Source: Hemicentrotus pulcherrimus
Lineage: Eukaryota; Echinodermata; Echinoidea; Camarodonta; Strongylocentrotidae
Direction: 5' to 3'
NCBI GenBank assembly: GCA_003118195.1
Contig: BEXV01000256.1
Location: 1 to 23,317 of the forward strand
Length of the DNA stretch: 23,317 nt
Both the position numbers and the translations under genes were made by a program. Under the pieces are notes generated by a model, which ran no database searches, was not told the origin of the DNA, and worked only from the letters and a program-made list of their open reading frames with translations. Shown here in pieces: positions 1-10,097 of the stretch. The first letter of the stretch is position 1; each line of letters starts with the position of its first letter.

Positions 1-692
1 CCTTCTGTAAAAGTGCATGAAGAATTTAGTGGCCCCATTCATATAATTTTGTGACTCTATAAAGCCACGCACCCTGTTTGTGCCATTTAATTATTTTTTT
101 AAAAACTTCCTTCAAAATGCTCCTTGTTCCTAATCATTCTCTCCCGAATAGATTATGCAGAGCTGAGATCATAAATCAAGGAATAGGAATCTGACTTGGT
201 TACAATTTTCTTAACTTTTTGTGTTTGAAATTGAGTGTCAAGTTGAGAAGGAGATGAACGTGATATTGATTCGATTGCATTTTTTTGTAAAAACATTCTC
301 TATTCTGTGCATAATATTGACCACATAATTAAAAGACACCAAATCACTTTATACTTAAAACCAGGCCCCCCAGTACGGGGTCAGAGGAACTGCATTTGTG
401 TTCCCAAAATCTCTGGTAAAGGGGTAATTTTTCATGTGACAAATTCCAGCCCGCAATTGACTTTCACACCGGAGACAGGGGGTTGCTTTAAAAAAGAGGG
501 AACGTGCATACACGTATCCTAAATAACACTGTGGAGAAGGGGGGAGGGGGCGGGACTTTAAACCTCACATTTATTTTCATTGGTGAAGCAAGCTTTGGTT
601 AACCTACAACATTTTTGATGTGTTTTTTAAAAGTTGCTCAGATATTTATTCTGTAAACTACCATATATTTTTTGTTTTATCTTTTCTTGTAG
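1..692. other. Non-coding upstream region of the GLOD5-like gene
   Basis: No convincing coding sequence is visible. The open frame at 307-522 has no recognisable motif and its codons look like random AT-rich sequence. The stretch from about 340 to 600 is more GC-rich than its surroundings and carries G-runs near 539-554. The last 25 bases are pyrimidine-rich and end in AG at 691-692, which is the possible acceptor of the exon that follows. A separate entry covers the promoter-like part. Confidence 0.6.
539..590 (+). promoter_or_regulatory. Possible TATA-less promoter: GC box plus inverted CCAAT box
   Basis: Three G runs (six, five and three bases) end in GGGGGCGGGA at about 546-555, which matches a Sp/KLF-type GC box. 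An inverted CCAAT box (ATTGG) follows at 579-583, about 30 bp downstream. The pair lies about 110 bp before a possible exon and about 550 bp before the GLOD5 ATG. GC and CCAAT boxes at this spacing are common in TATA-less promoters of housekeeping enzymes, but both words also occur by chance. There is no TSS evidence, so this is inference. Confidence 0.25.
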
Positions 693-752
693 GTCCCAAT
701 ATTGTGATATCTTGTTGAAGGAAATACAGAAGTATTTTGGTGTTAACAACTA
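693..752 (+). CDS. Possible upstream exon of the GLOD5-like gene
   Basis: This 60-base segment follows a pyrimidine-rich tract ending in AG (691-692) and is followed by the good donor GTGAGT at 753-758. One frame is open: after one base completing a codon it encodes 19 residues, beginning SQYCDILLKEIQ and continuing KYFGVNN, with two bases left over (TA). Joined to the acceptor at 1109-1110, those bases plus C1111 make TAC and the frame runs straight into the glyoxalase CDS. The other two frames contain stops. I do not recognise the peptide. An exon this short stays open by chance fairly often, so it could be a 5' UTR exon or a false pair of splice sites. Confidence 0.35.
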
Positions 753-1561
<809 letters not shown>

Positions 1562-1570
1562 GTCAAAGCA

Positions 1571-1610
1571 GACCGGGAGCCAAATTTCTAAAAAAAGCGG
1601 CTTCCGGTCC
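1571..1610 (+). repeat. Imperfect inverted repeat in the proximal 3' UTR
   Basis: GACCGGGAGCC at 1571-1581 is complementary, with one mismatch, to GGCTTCCGGTC at 1599-1609. The spacer is 17 bases and A/T-rich. It begins ten bases after the GLOD5 stop codon, so it would form a GC-rich hairpin in the mRNA. The arm sequence is shared with the tandem units that follow. Confidence 0.6.
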
Positions 1611-1626
1611 TTAATTTTTTTAGGGA

Positions 1627-1686
1627 ACCGGGAGCCGTTTTCCAGGACTGGGAGCCGTATTCCAGGACCAGGAGCCGTTTCCCAAA
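1627..1686 (+). repeat. Three tandem copies of a 20-bp unit in the GLOD5 3' UTR
   Basis: Units at 1627-1646, 1647-1666 and 1667-1686 share the core GGGAGCCGTWTTCCAGG with a few substitutions. The third is the most diverged. The same ACCGGGAGCC word opens the hairpin at 1571, and its complement is at 1599-1609. The four sense copies and one antisense copy therefore come from one expanded sequence. Confidence 0.8.
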
Positions 1687-2664
1687 TTGATGAAAATATG
1701 TATTCTTTTAAATTATTTGTTTACTGTTACCTTTTATATATTACTCCAACTATGTTTAAGTCCCCCCCTCCCCCTCCCCATCATGCAATATATGATAAGA
1801 GCTTATGGGCACATTGATCTTATGTTCCAAGTTTTATTTTTGGTTTGTGAAGTGTTTCAGGATCAGGCAATCTGGACTTGTGGTTATGGAATTGTATTTC
1901 TTATTTCTAACTTATTCATTATGTAGTAGATGTAATTTTTTTTGTCACTTCAAAGTATGAACTCAACAAGGTATTGATTCCTATTGATGGGAGAATTCTT
2001 TCCAAATTGGCAGCACTGATGTTATTCTGTTTAGTATTTACCTAATATTATACAAGAAAATACTGTTAAAAAATAAATACATTGTCAGGAGGCAAAAATA
2101 ATTGTTAGAATAGAATGTAGAATTACTTTATCCACCTAATGCCTAAAAAAAAAATTGTTAAAGGTTATACCAACAATTAAAAAAGGTTAAAATTTATCAG
2201 ATGCATAATGATCCATCACTATTTGTCCTTTAATACACTGAGCTCTTGTTCCATTGCTCTGTATAACTCTGGAGCTATTATTAGCTGGAGGTCCCAATAA
2301 TAAACAGACTAAAACATGTGAGGGCAGTAGTCTGCAAAATTTGTTAGAACTGTAGAAATATTGCAGTTTCTATCGACTTCAAGGCTAATTTAGTCTAATT
2401 GCCTACATGTGTCGCTGAGTTTTGAATACCAAACAAATTTCATTTATTTTTAGAGCATGATTCGAAGGTAGCATAGTTTTGGCATATTTTCATTGGTTTG
2501 TAGCATACTGAATAATCTTTTTTGATGATTTACACATTAGCATGGCTGTATATTACTTAGAAACACTTTTGGAATTATTGAGGTAATTTATATATTGATA
2601 TACAAAAATATAATATTTGGACTATAAATACATGACTCTTTTGACTTGCAAAATAAATTAAGTA
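1687..2664. other. AT-rich 3' flank of the GLOD5-like gene, non-coding
   Basis: This probably holds the rest of the 3' UTR and then intergenic sequence. A C-rich run lies at 1762-1780. Possible AATAAA signals are at 2072-2077, 2299-2304 and 2652-2657. The overlapping small open frames at 1687-1926 are low-complexity and resemble no protein I know. Confidence 0.6.
2072..2077 (+). promoter_or_regulatory. Candidate polyadenylation signal AATAAA for GLOD5
   Basis: This is the first canonical AATAAA after the stop codon, about 510 bases downstream. A weak TTGTCAGG stretch follows it. In AT-rich DNA the hexamer is common by chance. A stronger alternative with a T/G-rich downstream element is at 2811-2816. 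Confidence 0.25.
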
Positions 2665-2690
2665 AGAGAGAGATAGAGAGATAGAGAGAG

Positions 2691-2736
<46 letters not shown>
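2665..2736 (+). repeat. (GA)n microsatellite with interspersed GATA units
   Basis: 72 bases of GA dinucleotides. The first half is interrupted by several AGATAGAG variants; the last 40 bases are pure GA. It is a simple repeat and a likely length polymorphism. Confidence 0.97.
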
Positions 2737-2741
<5 letters not shown>

Positions 2742-2939
2742 AGAAAATGATCATATCATACCCTTAGTTTGCTCAGAACAAAGATGTTTCTCTTTTGTGG
2801 AAAATTAATGAATAAAGCCTTTTGTTAGTGCTGTTTCGACATGTAGTTGTTCATGACACATTTAGACTTTTTTGTTTGTGGGGAAAAATAGAAGACAGTT
2901 TAGCTCTGTAAAAGTCCTGCTTGAGCATATTATTCATCA

Positions 2940-3215
2940 TGTCTTTGTCATCAATGAATAACAGAAATTTTTTCCGTCAGTCAGTTAGCTTTCAATGATA
3001 ATGTTATCAGTGTGCTGGGGTCTCTCTGGTTTCCTGTGTTTGCTCCCTTTCTCTCTGTGGCGGCTTGAAAATTTATCAAATTATTTCATCTTTTATGCAA
3101 ATATGACTTATTAATCAAGCCTCCCGCGCATTGACACTCAAGTAGCTTGCTTAAGACAGCTGCAAAGAAATGCAAATTTACGAAGATGGTGGCTGAAATC
3201 ATGTAGTTCTTGACT
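2940..3215. promoter_or_regulatory. Candidate regulatory island with two POU octamers
   Basis: This stretch has higher complexity than its surroundings. It contains exact octamers ATGCAAAT at 3095-3102 and 3170-3177, 75 bp apart. An E-box CAGCTG lies between them at 3157-3162. TTAATCAAG at 3111-3119 and TCAAGTAGCTTGCTTAAG (NK-class-like words) are also present. No conservation data are available, so its role is inferred from motif density. Confidence 0.3.
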
Positions 3216-4228
3216 CAGACCCACTTGTAACTTTTTTACAATTAAATTTTATTTGGATGTGCTTTGAGCATGGTCCTTTTCAATGATATGTAAAAGATTT
3301 GTTGGTATTAGATGTACTAAGTATGTGTATGAGTATGATTATTGTAAATATTTTTTATGGAGTACATACGTTTAAGGATAAGAGTCCAATCCATCAAATT
3401 AAACATCCTAAACATCGTAAATATGCCACTATGGGGCAATGTGATTCTTTGCTAGTTTTTTCTTTGTAGAAGTAGCAGGAGCATTGAAGAACATGATCTT
3501 TATTCATACATTCCTAAATTTCCTGCACTATTTAACAAAGCAAAATTCCTCCCTCTCCTTAATTTTTTTTTTCTGTTTACAGCATGGTATACACACATCC
3601 AAGAATAATAGATACTGGAGTTATAATTTGAATGTAGAACATATCATCTTGGGAGAAGGGGGTTGGGGGATTAAATATAAAAAAAAGTTGAAATAGCAGA
3701 AAGAAATCACTAAAAGACAATATTATCTTAGATTCTTGCATACAGAATCATTTCTGTGCTATGATTCATCATTCAAGTTAAAAAATAAATTTGTGAGTTC
3801 CGAGGTCTAGGAACGTACAACTAGGCCCAATGTAGACATGACTTATTAGAGGGGGAGGGTCAACAAAAAATACTTGCTACATGGACAGCTGTGCCTGGGG
3901 GACATGGACCCGCTTCAAGTTCTCTAATTTGTTTGCTAATTTTTCGTCTCTTTCCTCAGAGATTTACTCACATGCATGTCCAAATTTCAAGGCGATGCTT
4001 TGGGGTATAGATTTCCATTTTTCTCAGGTGATCGATGCACGCATGCATGCGTGCATGCTGCACATTTGTCAAGATAATTCACCCACACTAGCTACATCAT
4101 ACATGACAGGTACAATATTATTTTCCTACTCTCTGTGCTGTATTTGTAGGGAGAGTCTGTGTGTCATTGTTACAGATTTTTTTTGTGGAAAATAGTTATG
4201 TGTTTTAGATGTTTTGAACAAGATGTTG
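3216..4228. other. Non-coding, AT-rich spacer with isolated splice-acceptor-like tracts
   Basis: No exon is supported. Pyrimidine tracts ending in AG at about 3455-3469, 3565-3582 and 3940-3959 look like acceptors, but none is followed by a plausible coding segment with a donor. The frames at 3484-3696 and 3881-4195 show no family signature. The perfect palindrome at 4035-4056 is listed separately. Confidence 0.55.
4035..4056. repeat. Perfect 22-bp palindrome of alternating purine-pyrimidine
   Basis: The stretch reads the same on both strands, centred on GCATGC, and is made almost wholly of alternating purine and pyrimidine (ATGCACGCATG and its complement). Such sequence can extrude as a cruciform or adopt Z-DNA. 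No protein-binding role can be assigned. Confidence 0.9.
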
Positions 4229-4236
4229 GAGAGAGC

Positions 4237-4287
<51 letters not shown>
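4229..4287 (+). repeat. (GA)n microsatellite
   Basis: 59 bases of GA repeat, interrupted near the start by GC and AAA and then uninterrupted for about 40 bases. Confidence 0.97.
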
Positions 4288-4290
<3 letters not shown>

Positions 4291-4380
4291 AATTGTAAAC
4301 ATCTTTCAAGATGAAGAAAGTTTATTTGATTTATATGTTACTTTTCTTTGTTTTTTAGAATTCATATTTTAACCAAATTT

Positions 4381-4489
4381 AGCTGGAGTTGGGGGATGTC
4401 CTAGTGGGAAAAGTAAAAGAGGTAGAGAGAAAATAACAAGAGATTAAAGGAGGTTGAAGCAGTGTGGAAAGACAGAGAGAGGGGGAGGA

Positions 4490-4527
<38 letters not shown>

Positions 4528-4612
4528 GAAAAAGTAAGGAAGAAGAGAGAAAGGTAGGAGAAATGGGAAAAAGATAAAAAAAAAAAAAAATGAGGGGAGG
4601 GGGAAGAGGGAC
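4381..4612 (+). repeat. Polypurine tract containing a third (GA)n and an A15 run
   Basis: For about 230 bases the + strand is almost entirely purine. It includes GA repeats at 4472-4487 and 4492-4524, an A run near 4575-4590 and G-rich segments beside it. The minus-strand open frames here are pure serine/leucine/proline/phenylalanine low complexity, reflecting the CT-rich strand. Long polypurine-polypyrimidine DNA can form triplex (H-DNA). Confidence 0.9.
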
Positions 4613-4619
4613 AATGGAC

Positions 4620-5884
4620 AAGACAAATTCAACCATTGTTTATATCAATTGTGTACATGGCAAGAAAAATGATGGACATGTGACAATGAATCACTGCATA
4701 AAAATAAAAATTCTCCAGATAAACAGTGGATTGTAGGAGTGAAAATAGCGCCAGAATCAAAACATGAACAGGTGGGTGGGTAGACAGCTAAACTCAGGCC
4801 TTGGCATTGGGGTTGGTTTCACAGGGATCTGTGGGGTGTATACATTCCACAATTTCCACCATTTCCAGTATATACAGATTAATGAATTAACGTAAAGCCT
4901 GTCACTTAAGGTATATGCCAAACTTTTAAACCCCAAATTTGCTGGCAATTGTCACAAACAGCTGAGAATATATTGTCTATTTGTACTCAGACATTTATGG
5001 TTGTCATCACATTGTATTTGCATAATCATTGATACTTGTTATTGTATTATCAAGTACAATCCTTGATTCAAACTCCATAGTTGAAACAGTTCAGTTACAC
5101 AGCATTTTCAAAAGTTTTTATTTATTGTAAAATTTGATTATTCCTTGGTATATTTACTTGCAGAGCAGGCCTATCTTGTATTTTGAAGCATTAAATACAA
5201 TTTCATGTCTCAAGCAAGGAGCTCAGACATAGGTCCTATTACATGTGTGTGTTTGTTATTCCTTGCATTGTTCTGCAATACCTAGTGCAAAAGGGGCCAG
5301 ATCAATAACAAGTCTTTGATTTGGTGCTTGACACGTGCCAATTGTTGTGTAGTTTAAACACAATTCAATGGATGCCTATTGTTCAGGTATAACCTCAAAA
5401 AAGGGGAGGAAACTGGCCCCAAACTCTGCCCATTCACTCTAGTTTCTTTGTCCCCCTATTTCCCGCCCATTCTCCCTGTGTTGTGGTGGTATGTGATATA
5501 TTAATATTAAATTTGTTTCAAGAAATGTTGTGTAAAGTCTCTTTGTATATAAAATGGGCATACACACTATATAGATATGGAAGAAATATTTGTTAAGTCA
5601 GCATACATCATGTTTACTGTTGGCTTATGTCATTGGCAGTGCTCAAGGGTACAAAATATCTGGTTTTGATCCTACACATTAATTCATTAAAAATGTAAAC
5701 ATTCAGACTAGAAAAAAAGGAAATACTTAATACTTATATTACTGATTTCAGGAACTATGCCTTCTTTGGTTGTTTTTAAGTTTGTAATGTGTGTTCCAAA
5801 GAAATAGGAAATATTATTTTGAGTTGAATCAAATTGCATTGAATTTAAAATATACTGGTTATATACTGGTAGCTAAACAATACA
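4620..5884. other. Unremarkable AT-rich non-coding stretch
   Basis: No exon or mobile element is recognised. SOX-like words (CATTGTT near 5265, CTATTGTT near 5378) and an E-box CACGTG near 5332 lie within about 120 bases, which is not enough to claim an element. Confidence 0.5.
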
Positions 5885-6200
5885 TTTTGCTTGTCTAAAT
5901 GGGGCGTTTGAGGTATTGAAGAAGAGAGCAAATTCCAACACTTTGATTAGAGCTGGTCGCGTGCCTCACCCGCCATGCACCTGTTTGCCAACACAGGCAT
6001 GAATACAATACATGTAATTCCACATTGTCTGTCTATTTTGCGCCTTGGCACTACTACGGGTACCTATACAGGCTGGTAAATAGAAATCAATTGATCCCTT
6101 CTTTTCTGAGTGCTTGTTTGCATATAATTTGCCATCTTGCGTGTGCTGGACATTGCTCTACTATGCTAGATAAATGAGCTTTGTTCAGGGCACATCTTCT
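5885..6200. promoter_or_regulatory. Candidate regulatory island with NFI-like dyad and E2F-like word
   Basis: This segment is more GC-rich and complex than its flanks. It contains the imperfect dyad CCTGTTTGCCAACACAGG (5980-5997), with an NFI-like TTTGCCAA core. TTTTGCGCCTTGGCAC near 6038-6053 combines an E2F-like and an NFI-like half-site. No open frame is meaningful. The assignment is from composition and motif density only. Confidence 0.25.
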
Positions 6201-6610
6201 CTGGATCAATTCCTGTTGTGTAGAAAATGTTATTAACAGCTACATGTAGCTAGTTTCAGAGAGCAATATTTTATTAAAGGAAATTACCCATCATTTGTCA
6301 TTTTTATCACTACAGTTTGAATATTGGAATTGGGATTTGATGTAATAATAAGTTTTGTTATTGTGATTTAACAATATTGATATTGAACGTCTGTACCAAT
6401 ACACACAACTGCTGGAGATAATTGAGTTGAATAGTAAGTGAACAAAGTCATGGGAAATAAAACTTTATTACACAATAAAGACATAAGTTTTGACACTTTT
6501 TTCACCCACCTCTAGTGAAAAACATAGAAGCTTACTGTAACAAATTTAGCTATTAAAAAAAAAAGGTTCTAACAGATCTTGGGATAACAACAAATGTCTT
6601 CAAGTAAATA
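6201..6610. other. AT-rich non-coding spacer
   Basis: Nothing coding or repetitive is recognised. It ends at the TA that flanks the first MITE-like copy. Confidence 0.5.
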
Positions 6611-6783
6611 CAGTCAAACCTGTCTATAGCGACCACCCGAGGGAAACACAAAAAGTGGCCTTTATAGACAGGTTCCTTCAGTACTTGATTCAATGAGAAA
6701 CCATTTTCAAGGGAAACAACAAATGTGGCCTTTGAAGACAGATGATCCCTTTAGACAGGTGGTCACTAAAGCAGACTTGACTG
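6611..6783. mobile_element. MITE-like element, copy 1 (173 bp, TA-flanked)
   Basis: Begins CAGTCAAACCTGTCTATAGC and ends AGCAGACTTGACTG. The ends form imperfect terminal inverted repeats of about 26 bp (6611-6637 and 6758-6783), both running inward to GACCACC. TA lies on each side (6609-6610 and 6784-6785). CAGT termini with a TA duplication are typical of Tc1/mariner-type elements. No transposase is encoded, so this is non-autonomous. Inside are further inverted words (AAAGTGGCC, TTTATAGACAGGT). It shares its sequence with copies at 9067 and 20362. Confidence 0.75.
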
Positions 6784-6785
6784 TA

Positions 6786-7084
6786 TCATTTTTATTCTAT
6801 CACTGTGAATGGAAAGGATCTATTGTAAATAATCAATAAAACTAATATAATAATGCAGATAGGTAAAACAAAAAGGTATATTTTGAAACTCTGTGTTCAC
6901 ATGACAAACACTGGTTAATTCCAATTAAATATTTTCATTTTATTGCCCAGTTATTGTTTCTGCTATATGTAGGGAATGTGATAGAAATAATTCTACATCC
7001 TTTGTGAGTACTGGTGCAGAAAGATGTTTATATAAACACTTGGCTTCCACCTGCCTCCCTCATCTGTATTATTATCTGATCCAG
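6786..7084. other. AT-rich non-coding spacer
   Basis: No gene, repeat or clear motif cluster is seen here. Confidence 0.5.
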
Positions 7085-7270
7085 TTGCTGCCCTATATTT
7101 CATCCATTGTTTAAAATAACATAGCGCTGGTCAGCGGTAGGAGTTCATTTTGTGGTTTCCATTTTGTGGTGTTTGTACAATTTTTATGATTTTTCTCTCC
7201 TCGAGAGGGAGGTTTGAATTATAGGCTTATCAAGGGAATTAATTTTTCATTGCTGTGCAGCAGGGAGAAT
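7085..7270. promoter_or_regulatory. Candidate regulatory element with paired RUNX sites
   Basis: The word CATTTTGTGGT occurs twice, at 7146-7156 and 7160-7170, placing two RUNX-type TGTGGT cores 14 bp apart in the same orientation. The second runs into TGTTTGT (7170-7176), a Forkhead-type core. The rest of the segment is of mixed composition, including CTCGAGAGG and a run of TAATT-type words. Regulatory function is inferred. Confidence 0.3.
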
Positions 7271-8199
7271 GGTGTTGAATTGGATGTGGGTAGATTAAAG
7301 ATAAAGACCAGTTATGGTCATGCGATTGCATTGTGAGAGAAATGATGTGGAATCGATCAGAAAAGTTTGATCATGGCATAAGTATTGGTGTGTACTGCAA
7401 GGTTCTGGAATCATCAAAATGATAAATTTGTCCATGCAGTCTTCGTAAAGTTACAAGCACTGTACACAGAAAGATATGCGCGACACATGCGTTTATCTCT
7501 CACAGTCCAATAGATAAACTAATATACCAAATATATCAATGAGTAAGCAGTTTCCCAGCAAAATTTTATCATCATGTATTACCGAAGTCAAAACATATTC
7601 TTTCACATGATTGGTAATAAAGAGCTTCCATTTCATTTTTTGAAATTGGGGCGTTTCCAATACTGGTCTTTACCTTTAACAAAAGTTTGCACTTTTTGGA
7701 TATCATCTGCTGAGAGCCAGAATCTGATGAGTGTTAACTATATATATATATATATTCATTGTGATATATCAACTCCTTATTTGCTACAGATTCACACCCT
7801 GGACTGCTATATCGCTCAGAGTTTATAAAAACCCACAGCAGTATCTCTGTTTAGTGATATTTGTGCATTATCTTTTAATTCAGAATTCTATGAATCAAAC
7901 ATTATTGATAAGCAGAAAGAGCAACAACAAAACAATCAGAGATGACACATTTTGATGTCAGTATAGTTATGTTCATATCTCTAGCAAACTTGGGGACACC
8001 AAATGACCAAAATCATTGTATTCCGGCCTTGCCTATTTGACAAAAGAAGCTTTTTATCAAGGGTTAACATCTTCAGGAAGATCAATTTCAGGGAAAAATA
8101 TTCAAACTTACATCGGTCAGCTACCAGTGCACATATCACAGATGTTGGAGTATTTTATTATCTTTTGCAATTAGTCTATTTTTTTGGATAGATTAATCA
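7271..8199. other. Non-coding, AT-rich; (TA)n at 7739-7755
   Basis: Contains a short TA dinucleotide run. The overlapping open frames at 7574-7955 read through it and are low-complexity, with no family signature. No splice-bounded exon is supported. Confidence 0.5.
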
Positions 8200-8475
8200 C
8201 ATTCCAGTATATAATGGAATTAAAAGAATAATTAACAGGGTGTTCATACATATCCGAATAATCTAATGACTATGAGTAATTTGACGCTTGTCATTGTGCT
8301 TTACAAATAAGCGGGAAATTAATGCCTAAATTTTATGCATTTTATTATTATTTCCTGGCCCACTGGCCCCCATCCAATTAATGGCGGACTAATTAGAGTC
8401 AGTGGACCGTGACACGATAGCTCATGATAGGAGCTTACTGGTTGAATAACTGACAGCTCGCCTTAAGAATAGCCA
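8200..8475. promoter_or_regulatory. Candidate regulatory island rich in homeodomain sites
   Basis: Holds CCAATTAATGG (8374-8384) and the palindrome CTAATTAG (8389-8396) only five bases apart. There are several other TAAT cores, and a SOX/Forkhead-like CATTGTGCTTTACAAATAAG near 8294-8313. Composition is less simple than in the flanks. No coding frame is plausible. Confidence 0.3.
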
Positions 8476-9066
8476 GAGGGCTCCAATTTAGATATATATT
8501 TTGTGCTTGCATTGATTGCATTAAATTACAACTGGAAGATGTTATTGGAATTAATTGCAGATTAATCTTTATCTTTGTAGGTTATTGTGCATAAACTCTG
8601 GAATAAATTAAATTGAGAGGTATTTTTATTGCATGATATATTGGAATTCATAAACTTTCACTCATTGAATACTAAGCTTTACATAAATCAAGCTAGGGTT
8701 GTATGGAAAATGTGTGTTATTTGTGGTCTACAGGACCATGGTTACATCATGGAGATAAAAGAATCTCCATGGTTACATCAAATGCAGAACATACATATAT
8801 TTGTGTTGTAAGATTGCCCACCTGAAGAGCCAAGTTTGAATGAATGATGAATAGATAATAAAAATTCTGTAGAATAGATTAATATTATTCATTGTTTTTC
8901 ATTATCAGTTCTGTAAGAAGTTCTTTAAAATGGGGGATGCGTTTTCTCTCGCCCAAATATTGAAAATAAATTAAAGAAAAAGGTAATCAGACTGTGGCAT
9001 GCACGTTTTTTAAAAAATGTGACGGGCCTGATTATCACATAGTAATTGTGGATTCAACTACCGGTA
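8476..9066. other. AT-rich non-coding spacer with a small hairpin/direct repeat
   Basis: CCATGGTTACATCA occurs twice (8736-8749 and 8767-8780, 31 bp apart). A hairpin with 9-bp arms (CATGGAGAT at 8748-8756 and ATCTCCATG at 8763-8771) and a 6-base loop lies between them. The open frame at 8629-8811 that spans them has no recognised motif. Confidence 0.6.
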
Positions 9067-9255
9067 CAGTGAAACCTGTATATAAAGACCGCTCAAGGGA
9101 GACAGGAAAAGTGGTCTTTATAGGCAGGTGGTCTTTATGTACAGGTTCCTTTAGTACATTTTCCAAAGAAAATATTTTGAAGGGGAACAACAAAATGTGG
9201 TCTTTATAGACAGGTGGTCTTTCTATACAGGTGGTTGCTAAAGCAGGTTTGACTG
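9067..9255. mobile_element. MITE-like element, copy 2 (189 bp)
   Basis: Begins CAGTGAAACCTGTATATAAA after TA (9065-9066) and ends GCTAAAGCAGGTTTGACTG at 9255. The right flank is CT, not TA, so that duplication has mutated or is missing. The interior holds repeated words GTGGTCTTTATAG and ACAGGTGGTCTTT. It is clearly homologous to copy 1. The open frame overlapping it at 8994-9209 is an artefact. Confidence 0.75.
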
Positions 9256-10006
9256 CTTGTGGAACTGCATGTTTCTGTTGGAGGTAGCAGTACCATAAAT
9301 TTTAGACACTGAATTAAGAGACTTAGATTGTTATACAATGTAAGAAAATGAATGGAGTGATCTCAGTTTCTCATTTCATAGATTGGATTGGATTAGTTTG
9401 AAATAACGATAGAATCTATGAACATAATCAAAAGAAAGTAAAGAAATCATTTAATGGGTTAATTTTCATTATTTTCATCAAATATCCCTTACACATTAAA
9501 ACACCATTTCAGTTGCAAAGACAAATGGAGAGACAACTTGTAATTCAAACTCATATTATCTACGTGAACAAAATGGAAGAATTGATGTTTCTACTATGTA
9601 GCACAGTGCATGAATGATTTATGTCTATTTTCTAATGAATTCCCATTCTCTCCCCCTACATTTTGTCCTTGCACTGCACAAACTTTTCAATTTAGATAAT
9701 TTATCCCATTGAGTGGTAATTAGTCGGTGATATGATATGGTGGAGTTCACAGACCAGTCGACTGTATCTTCTAAGGATATTAATGAAAATGATATTGTTC
9801 CAACAGGGACACGTATTTTGTCATGGTTTCATTAGGCTTTGTTCAGACTTGAATTTAAAGCACTAGTTTCTGCACTAGTTTGGCCAGGAAGGATTAGACC
9901 TCCCTGCATGGTCACTGACAGGTGGTTATCACATCAAATCAGCTTTCAGTTAACATACGAAAAAGGGGACCATGGGGACCAATGGTCACCGTTAAGGCAT
10001 TGTTTG
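9256..10006. other. AT-rich non-coding spacer
   Basis: No exon or known repeat. Near the right end is a short direct duplication of GGGGACCA (9965-9972 and 9974-9981), with complementary arms GACCAT (9968-9973) and ATGGTC (9982-9987). Confidence 0.5.
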
Positions 10007-10046
10007 CTATATATAGAGGGCGCAAGTAGCTATAAGTAGTGCAGTT
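10007..10046 (+). promoter_or_regulatory. TATA-box-like sequence with initiator-like word
   Basis: CTATATATAG at 10007-10016 is followed by GAGGGCGC and, about 33 bases on, by TGCAGTT, which resembles an initiator. The spacing fits a core promoter, but no coding segment follows; tandem repeats begin about 50 bp later. The match may be accidental. Confidence 0.15.
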
Positions 10047-10097
10047 GGGCTTTGAAAACTTTAAAATTGATACTACCCTTTACACTCAACTGAATGG

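Noticed and set aside
3455..3696. Exon after the acceptor-like tracts at 3469 and 3582
   Set aside because: No donor follows at a suitable distance and the peptide has no recognisable character.
4379..4636. Two minus-strand frames rich in serine, leucine and proline
   Set aside because: They translate a CT-rich simple repeat.
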